This document shows, piece by piece, positions 1-11,734 of a stretch of 64,000 bases of DNA (positions within the stretch are counted from its first letter, which is position 1; every line of letters begins with the position of its first letter). The position numbers were made by a program, and so were the translations under genes. The notes below the pieces were generated by a model. The model saw only the letters and a program-made list of their open reading frames with translations. It did no database searches and was not told the DNA's origin. The stretch lies in the NCBI GenBank assembly GCA_026120035.1, contig JALRME010000004.1:1550001-1614000 (forward strand), given 5' to 3'. Source of the stretch: Coleophoma eucalyptorum (taxonomy: Eukaryota > Ascomycota > Leotiomycetes > Helotiales > Dermateaceae).

Positions 1-1166
1 TCTGCTGCGAGAGCACGGGTCAAGCCTTGAAGACCTCATATTAGCAAATTTGTCTTGTCTCGAGTGGGTGGGAACGAAGGGGTTTAATACCGATGACTCC
101 TGCCTTACTAGCCGCATATGCAGCATTTCCCCTTCCACCCTTGACACCTAGTAGCGATGAAATATTGATGATAGAAGCTGCAACACACTGGTTATTAGCG
201 TCGGCGTCAGGGTAATACAAGATACTGACTGCTACACCACCACAGCCACGAGGATGAAGTAATTCAAAAGAACATTACAATTAAAAAGAAACCCCCTCAA
301 AGCAACACAATGAAAAGAACTCAGTAACTTACCATCTCCCCTCTTTCCCCTCAACATCCCCTTCAAAGCAACCTTACACCCATACAGCGTGCCCAAGAGA
401 TTCGTCTGTACCACATCATCCAACAACTGCTGCTTCGTCGTGGCGAGCAGGGAATAATGCGTGATACCCGCTGCGTTGACGAGGATATCGATTTCTTGAA
501 ATGCCTATTTTGTCCAAAGAGCAAATTGGTTTCTGCTTAGCTGGGGGTTCATCTCTTTTGGATAAGGGGGGGGGGGAGAGGTGGGGGATATGCATGTATA
601 TATGTCGTCGATTTTCTAGGCCTTTTTTGCTTGGCTCGGGTTGTTGCATGGCAAGATCTGTTCTGATATGGAAGACCGAGAAAGCCAGGTTTCCCAGACC
701 TTGTTATGGCCCCCAAAGAACCCCCTCCAGACGACAACAATTCAAAAGCGCTCAAAATAGAAATAGAAAGAGGGTAGGGGTGGGGGGAAACTGAGGAATA
801 AAATGCAAAAGAAGAAGAAAAAAAACTCACCTTCCTAGTACCCTCCCAAAACTCCATGCTCGCCACATCACCAACCAATACCTCATGACCTAAACCCGCA
901 CCCAATCCCTTTACATTTAGTTCCTTCACGACATCCTCCAGACCTTCTCTTTTCCTTCCAACAAGCACACACTGCCCGCCCTCGGCAGCGAAGCGGTAGG
1001 CGATGGCTTTCCCAATTCCTCTACTAGCACCAGTGATGAGGACTTTTTTCTTGCTAAGCTTTGGGTGGGAGGTCTGAGATAAGGTAGAGAAGGCAGAGGT
1101 GAGATTGGAGAGTGGGGTTTGAGAGATTGGTCTGAGGAATGGTCGAAGAAGGGTTAGGTGATTCAT
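1..1166 (-). CDS. short-chain dehydrogenase, 3-oxoacyl-ACP reductase-like (partial, cut by window start)
   Basis: Classical SDR reading 1166 downwards. Exons 831-1166, 333-504, 91-177 and 1-25; all four join in frame. Motifs in order: a Ser/Arg-rich, acid-poor N-terminus of about 40 residues that looks like a mitochondrial presequence, the cofactor motif TGASRGIGKAIA, NAAG, the catalytic serine in INISS, and the YAASKAG Tyr-Lys pair followed by LTRALAAE at the window edge. Only the C-terminal helix region is missing. By family this is most like the fungal mitochondrial 3-oxoacyl-ACP reductase (Oar1 type) that reduces beta-ketoacyl-ACP in type II fatty acid synthesis; substrate is inferred and another SDR role is possible. 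Intron 2 (505-830) is unusually long for this gene and carries an 11-G run. A TCACGTG motif lies about 75 nt upstream of the ATG. Confidence 0.8.
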
Positions 1167-1847
1167 GATTGTGAGCTCAATTGAGTGAGAGAGTGGTGAT
1201 TTGATAGCACAAAGAAAGAAGCCTACATCTCCTCCGAGGTCACGTGGATACATATTGCTTGCAAGCTTGAGATTTAATAGCCTGGAATCAGGCACCGTCT
1301 TATTGCTTTCGTTCGGCACTAAACTAGGTATCTTGTCTCTATCATATTCAAACAAGTTCTCTTTCAAATGTTTCTCCATGGACTTGATATCATCACACCT
1401 GATTCTCATTCATTCCGTCCAGCTGCCTCATGTCATGTCAAGGACTGACGAAGACAAGAGGTCTATGGTACATATAAACAAACGGCGTATGCTTTCCTAT
1501 TCCAGCATGCGCGAAAATAAAAAAATTAAGGTATGGTCCCTTTCCCTAAGGGGCCGTACTCCATGCATTGGCCAAAGTGGATGAGAAATAAAAAGGAGCC
1601 CTTCCCAGACGCTATGCTTTCAACACAATCAATTGCCCGCCTCCCACGCAGTTCAAGCCCTTCGAATTGCTGCCTCCAGAGATCGAGAAACGCCGAGTAC
1701 ACCATCGTATATGCATAACAAGGAAACAGAGATAAAGAACCGGAAGGGTGTGGTCACCACCTTGATGAAGTAAGTCAGTATTGGCTCAGATCAAGATGTA
1801 TTGGCGATGGTGAGGTATCATAAGCATCAGGTAGAACTCAGGTAAAC
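1167..1847. other. intergenic: reductase promoter and ZDS1 3' region
   Basis: No gene seen. Holds a TCACGTG at 1240-1246 just upstream of the reductase. On the minus strand, 1740-1847 has a branch-like TACTGAC followed by AAG, so it may contain a 3' UTR intron or a last coding exon of ZDS1 (see findings). Confidence 0.5.
1240..1246. promoter_or_regulatory. TCACGTG E-box upstream of the reductase
   Basis: Palindromic CACGTG core with flanking T, about 75 nt upstream of the reductase ATG. This core is bound by Cbf1/Pho4/SREBP-type bHLH factors in fungi; binding here is inference. Confidence 0.35.
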
Positions 1848-4742
1848 TTACATGTCATCATCATCATCGTCGTCATCATGTTGCCCACCATAGGAGTAAT
1901 AGTCGTTCTGCTGACTCCGGTAATGTTGATTTTGATCTCCATAACCATTTTCTGTGTTGTGTGAGGCTCGAGACTGTGGACGCCCTGACCCTTGACCGTG
2001 AGAGTAGTCTTCGTCTTGATGATCATGATCATAGATCTGAGAATCATCGACATAGTCAACCCCTTCAGACTTATGAGAGGAGGGTTCGGCATATTGAGTG
2101 ATTCCCTGTACACAATAATCAGTAAAACGCAAGGATAGGGTAGATCAAGCGTTGCTGCTTACTTGATGATAATCATAGCGGTATTGTTCTTCACCATTAT
2201 GTAGCTGTTGTTGTTGTTGCTCTTGTTCCCGACGTTGCTGCTCCTCCTTTGCCTTTCTCTCTGCCTCAGCAGCTTTCTTCTGCTGAGCGGATTGAGGCAC
2301 TTGCATGTGGGGATGCATCTGCTGGACTTTGGCGAGATACGAGTACATGAAATTGCTCAGTAGTACCTGGCTGTACAGAGCTCGACGTGGATTTGCCAAC
2401 TTAATATGAGCCATGCGATAAATCGCTCTCTCCTCTAAAATAGAGAAGCGAGTCCAATTGTAATCAACATCGGGCTTCAACTGGCGTGGCGGCGGCTCAG
2501 GCGAAAGAGTTCTGAGAGAGCCGCCTTTCTTCCCCCCAGAATCACGCTCGGCCTTCTTCTTTCCTCCTCCGAAGAATGATGAAAACAATCCGTCCTTTTC
2601 TTTCTTGCCATCGCTTGATTTCCGTGTACTCTCCTTCTTTCTCTCATCTTGTAACTTGTTATCAATGCTATCACGGTCGAGTAGCAAGCTTTCACGTCCT
2701 CGAGAGATACCTGTTTCGATCGAGGATTGAATGACATCTAAGCGAGTAGCATCGTGGGCCTTCTCTACGGCTCCCTTCTTCCCCTTTTGCTCCTCATCCT
2801 TCTTTTTGTTCTTCTTTTCTTTCTCGTCACTGCCCTTGAACCATCCCCAGCTTGGCTTCCTGGAACCACTATCTTCATCCTTCTCTTTCTTCAACAACTT
2901 CCTTTCTGGCTTCTTTTCCTCGAATGGAACAAAGGTCAAGCTGTCTGTTCGACCATTATTACCCAGTAATGGGGAAGGTTGTTGCGCCATTTCATTTAGA
3001 GTCTGATTGGGGCTCGAGGCTTTTGGAACCGACTGAGCATTCGACGGAGCCTGTCGGTCGAGATTTGGTCGCTTACTCGATCGTGCAGGCGGTTCTATTG
3101 GAGGTGCATTTGCTTGAGGCGGTGGAATTTGTGAGGACGATCGTTCAGGAAACTGGGGGGCATGCTTGATCTCTGAAACTTCTTCTGTCGGTGGTGTCTC
3201 AATGATCTGTGGAACAGGTGTGTTGTTTCTGGGGAAAGTATTGCTTCGTGGAGGAGGCCCAGCTTGAATAGGTCGATCTGGGGCTTCATGAGCAGCTCGC
3301 GCCACCAACTCCTCGGTCGATTTGGCCAAGACATCATCCAATATGCTAACATCACTAGGTGTTATAGGACTTATCTCCTGAAGGTTTTGTCCTCGTCGTG
3401 GTCCGCGATTCGGACGCGAAAAGTTTTCCGTTATCGAAGGTTCAGACTGAACCTTCGTCAAGGGATAGCCTATGGCAGGACGCTCAGATGACGATCGACT
3501 ATCTACCGGCGAGGAACTTGGTGAATCTTCCGCTTCGGCTTCAGCCCTGATAGATCCTGCTCTCTTTGAAAACGGTACCCTCTCTCCCTTCCTCAAACTA
3601 CCTTTTCTGTACGTTGTGCGCGTGGATCGCCTCAACCCAATTCCAGGGGCTGCCGGTAAGATAGGCATGTCTTCGCCCATATCCATCTCCGGAGACTCTC
3701 TACCCGTATCAAGCTTTAACTTCTGCATTGCTCTTGCAGGATCCTTAACCAAAGCGTCTAGTTCTTGGAGATCAGAGATCTTTAAATCGGGCATTACATT
3801 GTGAGATAGCGACTTCTTTCGCTCCAATTGCTCAGCACCATCCTTATAACCAACAGCTCCTCGACCTCCAGAATTATCAATTTGGCGTGACAGCATGGAT
3901 TTCTTCCTCCTCAGCCCTCCTGAAGAGCCAGCACGGTCGAGTCCATCGGGTGATAAGGTCGCCTGTTCCCCTGAGCGTCTCTTGATTGTTTGAACTCTAT
4001 TCTCAATGAACTTTTTAAACTCCATAGGAGCCAATTCTGGGTGAACCTTCGCAGGGACCCAAAACAGCCTAGAAGGGTCGTCCTCGTCTTCAGCACCGGT
4101 CGGGGGAGCAACAGAAGGTACAAGAGAAACGCCTTGAAAGGATGGTAGATCTGGATCACTGGTATTACCGACATCCATGGACATCCTACGTAACGCTTGC
4201 AAATTGTTGAGCTCTTGCGCGATTGCGGTAGGATCGGATTCGTAGTCAATATCGTTCAAAGGAAATTGCTGATTTGCTGTATCTGAACTCGCTCGTTCTC
4301 GTAATGATAATGTAGGTGACAGCGGTCCGTTTGCTCCTTCGAAAGAGCCACTTCGCTGGTTCGACATTAATGCAGGTGATGATTTTGCTTTCATGCTATT
4401 GGCACTATTCGGAGATAGAGGTGGTCTACTCCTGTTGCTCCTGCTGTTTTCAAAGTAGGAGTTGCCTTCGTTGATCGTATCATGGTGTGTATCCTGGGGA
4501 GGAGAAGAGATGAAGCTCAATGGACGTGAATCGCGTTTAGAATCGAAATCATCCTCGCCGTACATGTCTCCGATTGCTTCAGTAACGTGGTGGTTCGTGT
4601 CGGATATCGAGAGCTGATTTGCATGTCCCCGCCGACTTGCAAAGCTCCCCCCGACTTCTCGGGGTCTCGATGAGGTCTGTAAGAGAAATGTAGTGTCAGC
4701 GAAGGGCCGTGAGGGGTCCAGATTCAAGACTCGGCGAAGCAT
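1848..4742 (-). CDS. ZDS1: Zds1-like PP2A/polarity regulator
   Basis: Exons 2163-4742 and 1848-2105, giving about 945 residues. Largely disordered and Ser/Pro-rich with two conserved islands: residues about 226-256 (LFWVPAKVHPELAP... followed by an IKRR stretch) and residues about 758-808 (WTRFSILEERAIYRMAHIKL... LLSNFMYSYLAKV), which is the Zds1 C-terminal domain. Zds1/Zds2 in yeast bind PP2A-Cdc55 and help activate Cdc14 at mitotic exit. A Lys/Glu-rich helix and poly-Gln precede the second exon, which ends in a run of eight Asp. The start is uncertain: the ATG at 4742 is the first in frame, but TTACAG at about 4681 is a good acceptor and could join in phase 0 to an upstream exon ending at 4861 (PSLMK then GTGCGT). 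The stop TAA lies inside a GTAAGT donor-like sequence. Confidence 0.85.
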
Positions 4743-7576
4743 GGTCTGGCGGAAGCTCGCGTGCTTCAACAGACATGCAAGGCCGTCTGCAGGCGACGGG
4801 ACGTATCTTGCAAAAAACGAGAAGGTGTTGAGGAGTGGTTCCTCATGATTATGTACGCACCTTCATGAGGGAAGGCTGTCTGTACGGAATGCTCCCCTTG
4901 CTGCGGTAGGAACTGCTAGCCCGCGATGCTCGATTTGAATAGGATGCGGTGATCTCATCTGGAGGCACGAGACAGACTGGCGCAAATCGTGGGTTAAAAA
5001 TATGGGTTAAGGCAATTGTTTTGGCGTCAGATGTGTGGATATGGTATGCGCATAGTAACAACTGAGATTTGAACGAACATGAACTTGGCTATGATGGATT
5101 CGTGATGATCAAGGTTGTAGTCTAACACCAGAGGAACCTGGCTACCATGCCCAATACAGTTAAGCGCAGTCACGTTCGCTTGACTGGACGCTAACGCTCC
5201 AGATAGGACCCCTACACGACAAAAGGCGTCCGAAAGCGAGAGGAAAGGGAGAGGGAGACTGAGAGTGGACGACGAGGCACTGCTTTAATGGGCTCTTTCG
5301 TCTGAAGGGTGTCTGTCGTACGAAAGTGTATGCATAGTCTGGATTGACGGGAACAAGCTGCAATACTGCAGTTGCTGCAGCCAGAGCAACAGCGACAGCA
5401 ACAGCTACAGCAAGGATTTATGCGGAGTAGTTGAGATGAGATCTAGCTAGGACACAAACCCCTCGACTCCTCGTTGTCACGAATGGCTTCCATCGTCTTG
5501 TCATCACAGCACAGCACAGCACCAGCACAGAAGGCAAGCGGCTATCTCTCCTGTGCTATTCATACCACGGCCAACAATGCAAAGATTCAGGCTCTGACGA
5601 CTGGATGAGGACTTGTGACGTCTTGAATCTGCAGCATCCCAGCCATCCAAACTCATAGTGCGGCCTTTTATTGCTGCCTTCATTCGGTTTGTTCGGCTTT
5701 ACTCGCTGCAATAACAATGATAATTTTTCCTGTAATACGACCAGCCGGCCTTTCGCGCATGGCCATATCCACAACCTTAAATTTCCCTGCTTCTTTTGCT
5801 TCTGTTGCTTCTGTTGCCTTGCTCTTCTTCCCTTCCCCTTTTCCTCTTTGGCATTGTCACCGGCGCCTACGGAACGCCGGCGGTGCGGGACAGGCTGACC
5901 TAATTCTGTCATATTTGGGAGGGAAGGCCTGGCTTCTACTCCAGCGCTGCTCCTCGCCCTGTTATTACTTTCGGAGATCATAAGTGGAAGATTTCCAGAA
6001 TTCGTTTGTTGACTCCTGACGGGTGCATCACCGCGCAGTGTTCATTTCCCATGAATCGTTCCATATGCTCGTCACAAGCCAAGCGCCTTCTCAGGCAAGG
6101 CTGTCTTATCTGCTGACGATCGACTTCGTCTTCGCGATGGATCCCGATCTTGATTCTTCTCCCCTCCACTCAGGCCGATCATTACGCGAAGTCCAGCCGC
6201 AGCTTGAACTGCAACTACTTGCTATGCTGTGACGGCCCCGAAGCTCATTGTAGATCCGGCAAGGAAGGACATTGTATATATGTGTGTGTATACCTTGCAC
6301 CTTCGATAATGTCCTTCGGCAAAAGATTCTAGACCTCCGAAAGCAGACTTTCACAATTTACGTGGGTTTGCGACATGTCAAACCCGTGCACCACCTGGCT
6401 GCACCCCAGGATTCGGCAACGTTGGAAGTACGGCTGTATGTGTGTATTTATGTAGTGCCCTCATCTATCAGCCAGCCACCGATTTCGTTTTGGTCACCTT
6501 TCAAAATAAGCAATACGGCACGACATCTTAATCCTAGTGCCCTGTGGACCCAGAATGACGACCGGCATAGCACACACCTTTTGGCGTTGGCTTTTGCTAT
6601 CTGCTTTTTCAGCGGCGCTTATCTTACCCATATGCTACAGTACCTCAAGTCGGTACAAGACACAGCCAATAAGGGAATTTTCACTCTGCGCCGAGTACAT
6701 ACTTATGAAGCCAGTTGGAGAATTGATTCCAAGATTGATGGATTCTAGTTTCTGGAGCATGTCCCACTCTTTGATTTGCTCTCATGGCACTGTAAATCGA
6801 ATGATGGGCAATCTGCTCATGCTTCAGCGCGGGATGGAAAATGTCTTAGTTTTATACGACCCTCGGATGCCAGAATCGTACCCATGATTGAAAACAGAGA
6901 CAATAATAGAGACGGGCATGCGCGCCGGACCTTTGGTGGGATGAATTCCCGCGCTGCATTGCTTTTGCGATATTCATTGTATTAGTAGAGGGCAGTCCAG
7001 ATGTCCTGTTTCTCATTGCGGGTCAATTAACTCCTAGGTAGGCCTTAATAGCCCCTCATCCACCTCGGTAGTAGATTGTAAGCCTTTGCTGCGCTGCAGT
7101 CCATCACAGTTGATTCACTGGCTAGGACCTGGTGCTATTGAGAGAGTGCTGGGGGACCTTCGGGACAAAAGACCAACCACCAATCCAGTGTGCAGCGAAG
7201 CGAGGTCCCGTCTCCATCTCCCAATCTGCAAATGACCAGGACACAGATCTATAAATCTAGATGGCCAAGCATTTTCAAAAGCTTCAGGTCGGTACCTTGT
7301 CTCCACAACAGTCTATCGTCATTTTCGGGTGTTTCCCCGCATCTCCAATCCCCTTTAACATTGCGTTCGAATTTCTGCGGGGTCTCCGGACAAATTGTTT
7401 TCGGTCTATCTACAACCGAATTCCTTTCTGACTATCTCCACTGGTATCTTGTTCTGCACATCAATTCTTTGTTATTAGGTGTAATTCTTATTTATTATAT
7501 AGTTCTCCCAGCTTTTGGTTCAGAATGTAAGTCACTACTCAATAGCATCGTTCTCTCTTTTGCCTGTCGTGTCAAT
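4743..7576. other. 2.8 kb gene-free region between ZDS1 and GH78 gene
   Basis: Divergent promoter space. No reading frame here has recognisable domains or good splice architecture. Probable ZDS1 leader exon(s) lie at 4861-5000. Includes CAG-rich stretches (5377-5414 and 5506-5530). The large size fits long leaders and control DNA of a regulatory gene. Confidence 0.5.
5377..5530. repeat. CAG/CAACAG-rich low-complexity tracts
   Basis: Two imperfect tracts: GCAGCCAGAGCAACAGCGAC-type at 5377-5414 and CAGCACAGCACAGCACCAGC-type at 5506-5530. Lies in the ZDS1 upstream region and not in a supported reading frame. Confidence 0.55.
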
Positions 7577-9734
7577 ATGTTATTCCCTCGTCTCTTAACA
7601 TGTCTGGCTACCGCCTTGCTTTTGAACTTAGCAACTGCGCAGACATGCTGGAAGAATACTACATGTAGTGGGCCTATAGACACAGCCTTTCCCGGATCAT
7701 GGGAAGACAATATCTATGCTCCGTCATCACGTACCGTGTCACCAAAGTCAATCTTGTCCCTTGCAACGGGAGAAGTCATCTCCAACTACCCAGGAGTATC
7801 TTTACTATCAAGCAACGGTTCTACGTACGTATTCGATTTTGGTATCGAAGTAGGGGGTCTTGTCACAGTCAACTACTCCACAACAGGTCCTGGTTCTCTT
7901 GGTCTAGCTTTCACAGAAGCCAAGACTTATATCGGACAATGGTCTGATTCCTCTAAAGGATCGTTCACAGGCCATGATGGAGCTATATACTCAAACTTTA
8001 CCAGTGCTGGAAACTATAGTTATACCATGCCTGATATTAGTCTCCGAGGAGGATTCCGATATTTAAGTTTGTTCCTCCTTACCAATGGCTCAACGTCCAT
8101 GAGTATCCAAGACATCTCGCTAAACATCGGCTTCGCCCCGACCTGGTCTAATCTGAGGGCTTACCAGGGTTATTTCCACAGTAGTGACGAGACTTTGAAC
8201 AAGATATGGTATAGCGGGGCTTATACTCTCCAGACTAATGCCGTGCCTGTTGATACTGGACGGCATGTTCCATTTCTTGCAAATGGCTGGGCAAACGATG
8301 GCATCTTGGGGTCGGGGGAAACCATTATTGTTGATGGTGCAAAGAGAGACCGAGCAGTATGGCCTGGAGACATGGGAATTGCAGTCCCATCATCTTTCGT
8401 TAGTCTTGGGGATTTAGACTCAGTTATGAACGCACTTCAGGTTATGTACGACTACCAGGTAAGATTCGACACTCCCGTTTCTAGTACACGTCGCTTATCT
8501 GAGATGCAGAATAGTGATGGCTCATTCCCAGAAGCAGGACCACCGCTTCTTCAACAAGGATCCGATACATATCATATGTGGAGTATGATAGGAACATATA
8601 ATTATGTGCTCTACAGCAATGATACGGCATTCCTTGAGCAGAATTGGGCCAAGTATCTCAAGGCTATGAACTATATCTATGGCAAAGTCGGCACTAGTGG
8701 ACTTTTGAACGTTACTGGAATCAGAGACTGGGCACGATGGCAACAAGGATTTAATAACAGCGAAGCTAACATAATGTTTGTGAATCTCTTTCCATCATCT
8801 AGTCTGTAATATTACTAATATCTAAAATAGTCTATATCACACATTGAACACAGGTGCCGACTTAGCAACCTGGGTCGGAGACACCACCAATCTCAGCAGC
8901 ACATACCTTGCACAAGCCGCCGCACTCAAGACGGCGATTCAGGCATACTGCTATGATAGCACGTATGGAGCATTCAAAGATAACGCTACAGCGACATCTC
9001 TCCACCCACAGGATGCAAACAGCATGGCGCTGCTCTTCGGCATTACCTCAGCAAACAGTACGCAAGCGCAAGACATATCTTCCAATCTCCTCAAGAACTG
9101 GACACCTATCGGTGCCGAGACACCGGAACTCCCTGGTAACATCTCGCCATTCATCTCATCCTTCGAGATCCAGGGGCACCTGACGATCGGGCAGACGGAT
9201 CGGGCTTTAGAGCTGATCCGAAGGTCGTGGGGCTGGTATCTCACGAACCCGAATGGAAGCGAGAGCACCGTCATCGAAGGCTACCTAACGAACGGCTCGT
9301 TTGGTTATCGAAGCAGCAGAGGCTACAGCTACGATACCTCGTATGTATCGCATTCTCACGGCTGGTCCTCCGGCCCCACATCCGCCCTCACGAACTATAT
9401 CCTCGGCCTCTCGGTCACGTCTCCCGCTGGTGGAACTTGGAAACTGGCACCACAATTTGGAGACTTGACGAGTGCTGAAGGTGGATTTGTAACCTCGCTA
9501 GGAAAATACCGCGCGCAGTGGATCAAGAGTGGCGAGGAATACTATACATTAAATGTGCAAACACCTGAGGGTACGACGGGGGCTTTGGTGCTGCCTTCGT
9601 GGGCAGGGAAGGTGCTGAAGGTTGACGGGAAGACGGTCACTAAAGGACGAGGAGCGGCTGTGGGTGGTGGTGAGCAAGTTACGCTAGCTGTGGAAGGTGG
9701 GAATCATACTGTGGTTATGGGATGGAGTGGCTGA
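7577..9734 (+). CDS. secreted alpha-L-rhamnosidase-like GH78 enzyme
   Basis: Exons 7577-8458, 8510-8775 and 8831-9734, about 683 residues. The start is set by a clear signal peptide (MLFPRLLTCLATALLLNLATA then Q). Many N-glycosylation sequons follow. The family signature DGAKRDRAVWPGDMGIAV lies near residue 253, in the (alpha/alpha)6 barrel where the general acid and substrate carboxylates sit; later come the DGSFPEAGPPL segment and the Gly/Ser/Trp-rich HSHGWSSGPTSAL stretch near the end of the barrel, then a C-terminal beta domain. GH78 enzymes release terminal L-rhamnose from plant glycosides or pectin outside the cell. Family assignment is firm; substrate is inferred. Intron 1 is 51 nt, in frame and stop-free, so unspliced message would also be translated with 17 extra residues. 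Confidence 0.85.
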
Positions 9735-10396
9735 TTGATTGCATCTATTTTATTACACATGATGTGAGTAGCTATAAAATAGGAAATGGTAGGGTGCTAC
9801 TTATTCTGCTTTCCCCCAGATTTTGAATTATCTACCTGGGAGGTGATAATAGTGAGCCTAAGATAAATAGAACTCCAATAGAATCGTGTCCAACTTGAAT
9901 CTTGACGACGCATGAAATAATAAGATCATACTGCATCATTAACTAGTACAAGCCTTCTAAATCCAGTTATCCCCCGTCCTCAAGCGGCACTAAATGTCAA
10001 AATGTGAAAGGATGCTCAACAAAGATCAACTTGTATATTTAATCATCGACGGGACCAGAGATGTTGTGACATAATTTTTGGATTGAGAACGCTGATCGTG
10101 ACTTATTTATACATCGAAGGTTGGTCTCTTCTCAAGAACTTCTCAAGCAACAAATTGCTTACTATCTTGCCATCCTCTACCCTCAGAAGCAAGACCCATC
10201 TGCTTCAGATCAGCGACCAGGAATATCCATTTCTCACGATCCTGCCTCTCATAAACGCCAAATATGCACCATGCCTAGCCTTGGATATCATTGAAATGCC
10301 ACAAACCCCCCAGTTCAGTACCGCGTAATACGTACAAACATAACACAGAACCCAACACCCACTCCGCAGAACAGATCCATCAATTTTGGTCCCCTT
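9735..10396. other. intergenic, convergent 3' ends
   Basis: AT-rich 3' flanks of the GH78 gene and the RING/TRAF gene. Nothing else seen. Confidence 0.5.
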
Positions 10397-11734
10397 TCAG
10401 AGCTTCGTGATGACATCCCTCATTGTGTCGCTCAACCGACGATGTCCGTCTCCAGCAGGACCGCCAGATTCCGAGTTACCACCTGCACCAGGTCCTGGTC
10501 GTCTTTCTTGCATCCGGAAATTCATCAGCCATCGTACGTGCATCCCGATTACACCTTGAGCACTTCTTAATTCGGCCAGTTGTTCTTTGATGGGGATTGT
10601 CTCGTTAAACAGCATCATTGTTTGCTTGGCTTCAAGCTCGGTTAAGCCTACAGACAACTGGTCGACCTTGCTTTCTTGAGACTCTAGTAATGACAGGAGA
10701 TACTGGTCACGCGATTCCGGAAATTCTGCAGTGGGCGATGAGTCTGGTAGGCGAGAAACGGATTGAGAGGAGACATCGGAGAAATTGAAATGAGGGTGAG
10801 TTTCGAGGAATTTGATGCGTCTTTCTTGAGCTTTGTCCTTCTCATTCAGAGTATGCAGCTGGTCCCGGAGAGTAGCAATCTCTGCTTGGAGCATTTCGGC
10901 CATTTGTCCAACAGCAGAGAATCTACATTCTGTGGCATGAGCGTTCAGTTGTTTACGAAGCGCCTCGTGTTGGCACCCATACTTCATCCACTTGCAAGGG
11001 GTCATCACTTCTGGACAACTCTTTAAATGCTCGGATTCCTTGCAGCGAGTGATAGTTTCTGAGCAATGCTGGCAGATGCCTTCTCTGTTCTCACATTCCA
11101 CTTCCCGGTGAGATTCCATATCCATCTCCTGGAGATGCTCTTTGCAATCGGGACATTCGGAATCATAATGCAGGCAGCCTTTTCCTTCGTCCTTCCGTTT
11201 AACCAACTTCTCACATACCTCATCAGGACATTTAACAAGAGCGTTATTACAGTATCGGCTCAAATGATTCCGTAGCATCGAGCGTGGAAGTGTATCTCCG
11301 CAACAAGGGCACTTGACCTTCAGTGCATCAAGCTGGTTAAGAACGATCTTTGGCGGCGTCGAAACATCTCCTGGTAAGACTAGAGGTGATCGATCCACTG
11401 GACAGGTTGGGTTGGATTTCCAAGCTGTATAGATACAGTCCTCACAATATGTGTGATCACATGGAGTAGTGACGGGATCGACCAGCGCCGCATGACAGAT
11501 CGGGCATAACAGATTTTCGTCGACTTCCGAAACATACTTTAGACAGCGAAAGTCAACGCCATCTGGGGGACCAACTTCATAGACTTTGTTCTCGTCTATG
11601 GAATAAGGATTGCGTGCTGTCCTAGTTCTTCGCGATCGAGGTGATCCATGGTTGAATGGGGTGTTTGGAGGGACAGTGATGTGTAGAGGACTGAGATCCG
11701 GTGGAGAGCCACCGGGTGTGTTTGGTGGAGGCAT
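10397..11734 (-). CDS. RING finger plus TRAF-type zinc finger protein
   Basis: Single exon, 445 residues from the first in-frame ATG (11734). The frame is open further upstream but without an ATG, so an additional 5' exon is possible. Residues about 77-114 form a C3HC4 RING (CPICHAALVDPVTTPCDHTY... CPVDR), expected to recruit an E2 and act as ubiquitin ligase. Residues about 120-270 carry a series of Cys/His clusters typical of TRAF-type zinc fingers (CPCCGDTLPRSML, CPDCKEHLQEMD, CQHCSETITRCK, CKWMKYGC). A coiled coil follows (residues about 275-300, EMLQAEIATLRDQLHTLNEK). No MATH/TRAF-C domain is seen. N- and C-terminal tails are Pro/Gly rich. Substrate unknown; similar fungal proteins are largely uncharacterised. 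Confidence 0.85.
   Translation of the reverse strand: MPPPNTPGGSPPDLSPLHITVPPNTPFNHGSPRSRRTRTARNPYSIDENKVYEVGPPDGVDFRCLKYVSEVDENLLCPICHAALVDPVTTPCDHTYCEDCIYTAWKSNPTCPVDRSPLVLPGDVSTPPKIVLNQLDALKVKCPCCGDTLPRSMLRNHLSRYCNNALVKCPDEVCEKLVKRKDEGKGCLHYDSECPDCKEHLQEMDMESHREVECENREGICQHCSETITRCKESEHLKSCPEVMTPCKWMKYGCQHEALRKQLNAHATECRFSAVGQMAEMLQAEIATLRDQLHTLNEKDKAQERRIKFLETHPHFNFSDVSSQSVSRLPDSSPTAEFPESRDQYLLSLLESQESKVDQLSVGLTELEAKQTMMLFNETIPIKEQLAELRSAQGVIGMHVRWLMNFRMQERRPGPGAGGNSESGGPAGDGHRRLSDTMRDVITKL

Noticed and set aside
5556..5981. 141-codon minus-strand frame rich in Lys/Gln
   Set aside because: Low complexity, no domain, no splice structure; lies in the ZDS1 upstream region.
6272..6748. 158-codon plus-strand frame
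   Set aside because: No recognisable motif, and codon composition like noncoding DNA.
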